Source of the DNA: Siderastrea siderea
Lineage: Eukaryota; Cnidaria; Anthozoa; Scleractinia; Rhizangiidae
Direction of reading: 5' to 3'
Assembly (NCBI GenBank): GCA_964030785.1
Contig: OZ034968.1
Span: 67,854,399-67,918,398, forward strand
DNA length: 64,000 nt
Shown here: positions 21,344-64,000 of the stretch, one piece after another
Position numbering within the stretch: the stretch's first letter is position 1
How the letters are laid out: every line of letters starts with the position of its first letter
Position numbers and translations under genes: made by a program
Notes under the pieces: model-generated
What the model saw: the letters and a program-made list of their open reading frames with translations, nothing else
The model's database searches: none
What the model was told of the DNA's origin: nothing

Positions 21344-22350
21344 GACTTACGCAATCGCTTAAACAGGGTAAAGATGGCATGATGGTAAAAAGAAAGTAAG
21401 AGAGGACGTCTTTCATAATATCACGACGTGCACCATCACACATTGTGATCTGAGTTAAAATTTTGCATTCATCAACTTGAAATTTTCAATACCTGCCGAA
21501 CGTTAACTGTTACTTTGTTACTTACCACGTGGTTAAAAATTCGCTTTGAAACGAAGCTTGGGCCAGAAAACTCAATAAACAAGAGGCCGAAACAGATTGG
21601 AAGACTACGCTTAGGAAACTGATAACTGAATGTTGAAGTCATGCGGAAGCCGTTGTTATTTTGATCTTGGTACGTAATTGCCACGCAATCACAAGGTTGT
21701 ATAACATGCAAGGCATCCCGCCGGGCTGAGACAGATCGCACGATTACGCTGAGGAAAGCGTGATTTAATGTTGAAGTTACGCTGAACTTGTTGTTCACCG
21801 AACCGTATTGCCGTGCAATCAGGTGAAGTTTACTTTCAGTATATAGCTTGCATATCATCCGTTGTGGCTAAAACACTTCAGGTCATTGACATTAGAATAA
21901 TGTGAGTAATTCTTCAGCTAATTCTCATTAGTGAAATTAAACTGTATTATCATAATAAATATAACTGAATTAGATAGCGCAAAAAGGCTGTTCGAAAGGG
22001 ATACCCGAGTCTTCATTAATGGCCGGGATCTTAACTTGCAAAACGTCTTTTCTGGTTAGAATTCTTCACATCATCGATTTCTCGTGATAATTAATGAGTA
22101 TTAATTATAACGCACAAATAATTTTTAAGAAAGAATGTCTAGGTATTGAACTTTTACATCATAATAATTTCTAGCTATAAATGTAAGAAAAAGTACATAT
22201 AGAGTAATTTTTGGAAGAGGAAAGCCCCTTCGTCAGTGCTGCAAATGACCTATTATTAAAACGCTGCCCGCACAGATGGTGCTTCCACGTTTATTGTGCT
22301 TTTTGTGCTTTTATATGTTCATACCAGCTGTCACTTCACCGTGTCGGCTC
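21344..22350. other. Spacer with a diverged internal duplication
   Basis: No gene is assigned. The minus open frame 21472-21858 spans two diverged copies of about 110-bp sequence (both with TGTTGAAGT and TTGCCRYGCAATCA), so it is probably repeat-derived. The remainder is A/T-rich. Confidence 0.4.
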
Positions 22351-22909
22351 TTACTAACGCCACGTCCACACGCATCCGTTTTCGTTTGAAAACGCAACTT
22401 TTTCTTTGCGCGGGTTGGCCTTCCGTCCACTCGTATCCGGTGAAAACGGTGACCGAAAACGCTCTCCAGAGTGGAAATTTTGGAAAACTCTGACGGCGAA
22501 AACGAAACTTTTCGAAAACGATGACGTCACAATGTTGGATCCAGCCTACCCCGTGAGAAAGCCGCGCAAAAATAAACTTAAATGCAAAATGGCGAATGAT
22601 ACTGTACTACAAAAAGATCCAGAATATCGGAAAACTTTGTCTGGCATGATTCCCAATCGACATTTTCCGAGGTTTTAGAGACTTTATATGCAGTTGTAAT
22701 ATTAAGAAGCAGCTCCACTTCGTCATCTGTCCAAACAAACGAGTCAGCCTTGCACTTGCCTCCAGAGCTACTGACTGCAACATCTTTAAACTATTTCCTT
22801 GCAACTTTTCAAGTTCCTAACGAAGGCATACACGAGAAACGACGAAAATGGCGCCACGCACATGCTTCGTCAGCGGTATTAGCGTGCGGATGAGGCCCGT
22901 ACTTACTAA
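22351..22909. mobile_element. Possible DNA-transposon remnant
   Basis: The left end ACGTCCACACGCATCCG and the right end GCGTGCGGATGAGG are loosely complementary, and the interior repeats GAAAACG motifs in both orientations. This resembles a MITE type with GTCCACACG-type ends, but the terminal match is weak here. Confidence 0.3.
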
Positions 22910-22940
22910 TGATAGGGCCGGGCTAACATATAAACAAAAT

Positions 22941-23380
22941 AGGCTTGGGTAAATTCTGCTCGTAAAATGGCTTATTCTGCTCGAAATTCTGCTCGAATTC
23001 TCCTTGATACCCGGTAAATTTGGAAAAGAGCCTGGGCCTAACCCCTAAATACTAATTAGATTTTCATTATGCGTAGCAAAATTGTAATTCATCTCACTTT
23101 ATATCACTAATATTAGACAAAACAGTGAATTTTTTGCTAGCATCTCACAAAAAGGAACATCAAACAAATGCATAAAGACTCAGTGTAATCATTTTTGTAT
23201 TTTTTGTATTATTTTGTTTTCTTTATTCTTACAACTGTTATGCATGTCATTAGTGTAACTGATTTTCCGTTATTCTGCTCAAATTCTGCTCGAAAATGCC
23301 TTATTCTGCCGGCAGAATACTCGCCTCAAAAATCGCTTATTCCGGCTCGAAATTCTGCCGGCAGAATTTATCCAAGCCTA
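22941..23380. mobile_element. MITE with AGGCTTGG ends
   Basis: The left end AGGCTTGGGTAAATTCTGC is matched on the right by the inverse, GCAGAATTTATCCAAGCCT. Internal copies of ATTCTGCTCGAAATTCTGC and related palindromic motifs lie beside each end. It has about 440 bp and no coding capacity. The plus open frame 23195-23428 overlaps it and is not a gene. Confidence 0.65.
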
Positions 23381-23529
23381 AGACAAAAGCGTGCGTGGCT
23401 AAAATTCTCCGCACGATTAAAATATTGAACGCGTAGGAAAGGAAAACGAAACTGTAACTTATCACAGGGAAAATTAAGAATTAAAATAGAACATAAATGG
23501 ATAAATAAATTAAGAATGAAACTACTCAG

Positions 23530-23622
23530 TAACTAACCAACTAACTAACTAACTAACTAACTAACTGACTGACTAACTAACTAACTAACTTAATAAATAA
23601 ATAAATAAATAAATAAATAAAA
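23530..23622. repeat. Microsatellites (AACT)n then (AATA)n
   Basis: A run of AACT units with a few GACT variants (about 23530-23590) passes into an AATA run (about 23591-23622). Confidence 0.95.
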
Positions 23623-23926
23623 AATGCGTACAAAAAAACATACTTTCCTTTTAAAAGTAAATTAAAAAATAAAGAAACAATATTTAAAAATTAGAATATA
23701 TAGTCTATTTTGATCCTGTGTGGTGATAAGGTTTTGTGTTTGCAGATCCGTCCCATTTACTCCGCATGTCGTTTGGAAATTGCACGTTTTAGACAACAGG
23801 CGTTTTCATCTCACGGAAGGACTTCTGGACCGCAATGTGACATTCCCAGCTGTGGTAAGAGCGATAAGACGAACAAGGCGCAAATAAACTCAGCGAGAGG
23901 AGCGAGTCCTGGGAGCGGATCGTGCC

Positions 23927-24415
23927 CCCGGGGGGGTAGCGTACTCCCATATATAAACGCGTGCTTCAAGTTTCCACGTGACAGGCGATTTTCATTCGCT
24001 CACGTGTTCTTTTTGCTCGATTATCCCTGAGCGGAAAGGGAGATTGCTCGTACTATAATATATAAGCAATATGGGAGTGTGCCGCCGAAACCAGTTTAGT
24101 CTGGGATAAGTATGAGGAATCAGAGAGTTTCAGACAGGGTTCACTTTCAACGAGTCTGAGGTGGGGTGGAACTTTTTGGTGTTTAGTATAGAGTAGAGTT
24201 ACATATTGCAGCTGAACATGGTCTGGAATACGTATTGCGGAAGCCGATAGGGATCACACGTTGTCGCTTCCAAGTTGTCGCTTCCTGATTTGTCGCTTCC
24301 GCGTTGTCGCTTCCTAGTCGGTCGCTTCCAGGCTGGCGCTTCCATAATTTCATAGGCTAAGGGTCTAAATGAGTCTCCGCCGCATAGCCCCACCCAAACA
24401 TTTACGGAGTACCCT
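23927..24415. mobile_element. Decayed relative of the 20467 MITE
   Basis: CCCCGGGGGGGTAGCGTACTC near 23927 and ATATGGGAGTGTGCCGCCGA near 24069 match the ends and subterminal region of the element at 20467-20927. A possible right end, GGAGTACCC, lies near 24406. Within it, 24259-24343 holds six copies of a TTGTCGCTTCC-like unit with a period of about 14 bp. Confidence 0.45.
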
Positions 24416-25073
24416 TACGAGAGCCGTGAGTGGATGTCCTGTTGCTATCTCGGTGTCGACTCCATTAAACACGGCCTATTTAACAAAGAACCATTTCCCC
24501 TGCTTCAGGCCGCATTTTTTTTTTTATTGTTTTGTTAAAGGAACTGTGCCAGTAAAGATCCGGTTATTTTGAAGAACCAGCATTTTTCCAAGTTAATAGT
24601 AACATGAAGGTTCTTATAACGTTTTTGTTTTCTACTGAAAAATTAGGCTAGTTGCCACTGCTCAGAAATCTTATACAATATGGTGGTGATTCGATGCTTT
24701 TGCGCCGTATACGGTCTACGTATAATTTTGTTATGAGTAAATACGTTCTGAAAAAAACAAAACAGAACATGCTTTAGCTGTAATTATTTGAGCCCACAAC
24801 TTCTTTACTATTCCAGGTAATAATCCGTTTCAATGTCTAAACCACAACAGATTCTTAAAGCTTGGATATCTAGATGAAAAATTTTATCCACTAAATAAGT
24901 TAGAGTTTGGTTTTGTGTTTACTTTGTTTTGTCGATCCGAGGTCGAGCGGAAACTGGTGAGAATAAAGGTAATGGTCAGCGGACTTGCGTCCATAGCAAC
25001 ATTCAAAGGAGAAATAGACATGGCGGATATGTGGGCAAGGTTTCCTGATTTTGTGCATGTTTTGGCCTAGAAA
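24416..25073. other. CFAP43 upstream region
   Basis: The 5' flank and 5' UTR of CFAP43 must lie here. No TATA box is obvious near the start. The only element I would point to is the X-box-like site at 24987-25000. A T run occurs at about 24519-24528. Confidence 0.4.
24987..25000 (+). promoter_or_regulatory. RFX X-box-like half site upstream of CFAP43
   Basis: GCGTCCATAGCAAC lies about 75 bp before the CFAP43 ATG. Its right half, ATAGCAAC, fits the RFX consensus RGYAAC; the left half is poor. X-boxes near the start of ciliary genes are bound by RFX factors. The assignment is inferred from position and half-site match only. Confidence 0.35.
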
Positions 25074-60772
<35,699 letters not shown>

Positions 60773-61830
60773 AGACTCGCTTGACTTGTAAATAGAGAGC
60801 ACACTGATATGTATTGGGCATATATTTTTGTTTTAAGATGACAATTTCACTGTTATTGTATGTGTATTTGTTTCAATTCATGTCATTTAAAAATCAAGGA
60901 ATGAACTGCTTTTAATGTGTTATCAACTAAAAGGTAGCAACACAACTAAACTTCAGTACCGTTTAGGTAGTTCATGACATTTACTAGTTTTGCCTGTCTA
61001 CAGCCTTTTTACCCTGATGTTAGATGTACATACATGTATATAGTACTTACTTGCAGGTTGAATTAAACCAAGGTGCGTGTTTTAAATGTTGCCTTGCTTG
61101 TCGATTCCTTTTGTTGTTGTTGTTTACGAGTCAAGCCGTACCCCTCATCTCTGAGGATTATTGGCTGGGAGACGCAACAAAAGAGTCCAAGGAACAGTTC
61201 TCACTGTTAATGGAGGGAGATTATCACACTGTGTTGTTGTTCTTGGAAAAAAGGAGAGACGCTCAAGAGGCGTAGGATTTTGAAGAGGAAAGAAGCTTTC
61301 AGGGTGGATGGACTTGTCTTCCTCTGGAGAGGCCGCAGAAGACTTTTGTTTCCTGAGAAATAAGACTTCGCTTCGTCATCGTTGTTGTTGTTGCGACAGT
61401 CTGAATAACTCCGGTTTCATTTTCTTAAAGAAAAGTGTGATCTTCACCAAACGTCTTACAGCGTCAAGCGCAAAATAGACTTCCTTTAAGTCCTTTTTTA
61501 TCGTAAACGTCTATGACTACAAAATGGCGGCTCATTCCTCCTTATTGCGACACCGTCGAACCGTCGGTTCCCTCCCTTTTGGCAGGGTTGGCTCCCGCCT
61601 CTTTGCACTTTCTTTCGATCGTGAAATATTGCACAATGCTGCGTATGTTTCCCCTGTCTCTTCCGCCTCCCGCCACCTTAGGAATCCCGATTTCCCCCAC
61701 CTCTACTTCCGCCTCCCGTACATCTCCCGCCCTCTTTTCTCCCGGGCCCCCGCTCCCCTTTCCCTCTTTACATTGCATGAGACCGGTTTGACCCAGGCAG
61801 CCGTGAACTTGGCGCGGTACGCGTGGAGTG
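60773..61830. other. CFAP43 3' flank with unassigned ORFs
   Basis: The 3' UTR must begin at 60773. No AATAAA is near; the closest variant I see is ATTAAA at 61062-61067. The open frame 61024-61275 has no known domain. An ATG-started frame at 61524 (AAAATGGCGG context) runs through a CT-rich, proline/serine/arginine-rich region and stops inside the TTAA element at 61844. It resembles no family I know and may be a repeat or a truncated first exon. Confidence 0.35.
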
Positions 61831-63688
61831 TTAAAGGGGCATAGTAACGCTATTTTAGTTCACTTTAAAAGTAAGAAATATGTCCTCACATCAATGAACG
61901 CCCGCAAATAATAGTTTAGTTTTGTTACCAAAGACTATATTACTTCACTGAAACTATTTTCCGTCGTCTGTTGCTACGGATGGCACGGATGGAAGTGGAT
62001 TGCAATTTCAAAAAATTATGCTAAACTTTTCAAATTCTTTCAGCGTGTTGACATTAAATCGATATTAAATGGTCATGCTTTGTTTTGGTACCCCAAAATT
62101 GACCATGTTTTCGAAAAATACGCTTCTATCATTTTCAGATAGATATTATTCAAACCTCCCTTTTACAAAAAGTTTCAGGAAAAAAGATTGTTTCTACGCC
62201 AAGTTATGGACGAAAAAAGATTTGTGGCATTAATTTTCTCTAATCATGTGTTGTCAGTCATCTGTCAACAACGCTGAAAATAGCATGTGACATAACAGGG
62301 CCCCGATGTTTTGACACGCGATCGATTGCGTAGCAGTTCCCGCTTATTTCGAGTGTGTCCACAAAGTGGCTTCGATCATATCTGTGAAAGAGAGAGAGAG
62401 AGAAAAGATCGAGCGTTGAGGAATTACTTTCGCTTCCTGACTCCTCGCTTGTCAGTGTGATAAGCTTCGACTGCCAGCTCGCTTTTCGTAACGCGAACGG
62501 CGAAAAACAATCCATCCGTTCAAATTCCATAGCATTTCTACAAAGGAATCAACTTGGCGCAAAAGACGGCATGTCCAGGAAAGTACGGAATTTGTCTCCA
62601 GTAATAAAGAAGTTTATTTTTTCCCAATTGCTCTCATTTCTGACAGGATGTTCTCTCTTAGATCTTGAGCCGAACACGTGGCGGCTTCTTCGCAGATTTC
62701 AATGTGTTTTCCTTTCGCCTCTCCTTTCGTCTTTCAGGTCCCGGCAGCTTGGGTAGTCTTACCCAGCTCAAATGATGATGCCTTCGGCATTTTACAGCAG
62801 ACGTGATATTACGACTCTAAAATTTCCGTTTATTACGTTTGAAGACCCTTTGAACGGCACTTGTACTCAACGAAAGTCGCTTTCCAACATAAATCACGCA
62901 GAATTTGACACCATTCTTGTCGGTATGTTTGTGCTATTGTTGTAAGGCGGTAAGTTGAGCCTCCCCTCTGTCAACCGTAGGTAGTTATCCTGACACCTAG
63001 GTCCGGAAAAATTTTGGCTTTTTTTCTCGAAACTAATTTTTCAAGAAATTGGGTGCACATTTTAAGTTCGCGTTCAGCGAGTTTTCAACCATTTTAGCTC
63101 AAATTTGGCGACAATGTTGCTACATAATTTGACACCAAAACTGTGTCTCCGAATTTTAATTTTTGCTTTCATTCAAAAGTTATGATCCGTAAAAGAAAGA
63201 GGAGAAGTGTTTCTTCGAACTTCAAAGTTTAACTGAGTGCAGAAAACAAACCAGGCCAGATGCAAAAATTCCGAGACACGGTTTTTGAGACAAAGGTGTG
63301 AAGAATTCGGCGCGATGTTGGTCTTACTCTCCAGATCATTCTCGACTGGAGCGGAACCGATTTTGTGACCGATGTACTTTTTAAAAACGTAGTCTCTATT
63401 TTCGACACAGTTGTCTTTTTTCTTTATCTAATTACGTTTTCGTAATCTTCAATTATTAAGCTTTCAGAAAATATATAGTTTGTTAGGGTCCTTGTGAAAC
63501 GCCTGACGCTCAAACGGTGAAAACGCAATGTTGTCATTTGGGGTACCCTGATACCTTAATGAAATTAAGTTAATATGTTCCTTTAAATGTTCGAACACAA
63601 TGTTGGGCATGGATAAAGTTAGCTATCGATAATTTTAGCACAGTTTTGACCAAAAATCTGCGAAATCCTCGTGACCATGCCCCTTTAA
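61831..63688. mobile_element. piggyBac-like non-autonomous element, 1.86 kb
   Basis: TTAA-AGGGGCATAGTAACG on the left is mirrored by CGTGACCATGCCCCT-TTAA on the right (61831-61834 and 63685-63688). The ends match over about 18 bp with a few differences. The interior has no transposase. It includes a GA microsatellite (62392-62402), a small hairpin AGCTTGGGTAGTCTTACCCAGCT near 62748, and open frames without domains. Confidence 0.75.
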
Positions 63689-64000
63689 CGTGAGACGGAT
63701 GTGAAAAGTACTCAGCGTTTACGGACTCATACCGAACTCAGAGTATAGGCCGGTTCCCATACGCATTTAATTTGTTTCTGTTTACATGTGACCGGTTTGA
63801 AAATTCATCTTGCTTTCTGGTTCGGGAGCTGAACGGACAGGAATTAGTCACTCGATTTATTCAGACCGGTATGGTGGTTTTTCTCATGCAATAGCGCCTT
63901 TCCCCACTATCTGGAGATCTGGAACAGGTTAACGGTACTCGGGGACCGAGTTACACCGGTCTGGGTGATTTAACGGAGCCGATGGCTTACCGGGTCGGTT
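63689..64000. other. Window end, possible further repeat
   Basis: ACCGGT-containing motifs recur (about 63791, 63868, 63955), and GTACTCGGGGACCGAGTTAC near 63936 is palindromic. It could be the start of another mobile element beyond the window. No coding signal. Confidence 0.35.

Noticed and set aside
23530..23622. Possible CRISPR-like or regulatory repeat array
   Set aside because: The units are 4 bp with no spacers, so this is a plain microsatellite in eukaryotic DNA.

Overview
This is eukaryotic nuclear DNA, most likely from an anthozoan cnidarian such as a stony coral (inference). The reasons are long introns with GT-AG boundaries, a ciliary gene with animal-type exon structure, a TPR-CHAT gene of the TTC28-like type (greatly expanded in corals), and dense small transposons, tRNA-derived SINEs and Penelope-like remnants. 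No bacterial gene organisation is present. Many open frames here are antisense or repeat-derived and are not genes.

Layout. 1-10.6 kb: sparse sequence with a two-exon SAM-dependent methyltransferase pseudogene on the minus strand (2899-4617), a hammerhead-like Penelope terminal repeat (about 2310-2520), a hairpin MITE (5258-5418), a tRNA-SINE (about 6762-7062) and a 109-bp satellite (9405-9860). 10.6-14.4 kb: a minus-strand TPR-CHAT gene with about 20 tandem 120-bp TPR units and a C-terminal CHAT protease-like domain, broken by three nonsense codons and two 1-bp indels. 16.07-21.34 kb: a defective Ty3/Gypsy-type LTR retrotransposon with 220-bp LTRs and a 5-bp target duplication, itself carrying two inserted MITEs. 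22-25 kb: MITEs and simple repeats.

25.07-60.77 kb: one complete plus-strand gene, CFAP43 (WDR96). I can assemble 31 exons, all GT-AG with matching phases, totalling 5154 bp (1717 codons plus stop). Exons 1-16 give the N-terminal WD40 region and exons 17-31 the lysine/glutamate-rich coiled-coil half. Its introns hold nearly all the repeats in this half of the window: a Penelope fragment with inverted terminal repeats and hammerhead ribozyme motifs (intron 3), a SINE split by a hAT element (intron 13), several MITEs, a 1.5-kb DNA transposon (intron 21), and in intron 29 a 7.8-kb imperfect palindrome flanked by a 28-bp minisatellite.

60.8-64 kb: the 3' flank of CFAP43, a short unassigned ORF, and a 1.86-kb TTAA-bounded piggyBac-like non-autonomous element. 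CFAP43 is the only gene here that looks intact; the methyltransferase and TPR-CHAT loci look like pseudogenes, or in the second case possibly an assembly with base errors. The most unusual structure is the intron 29 palindrome, in which one arm carries a later TA-flanked transposon with a HIRAN-like coding fragment and the other arm keeps the empty site.
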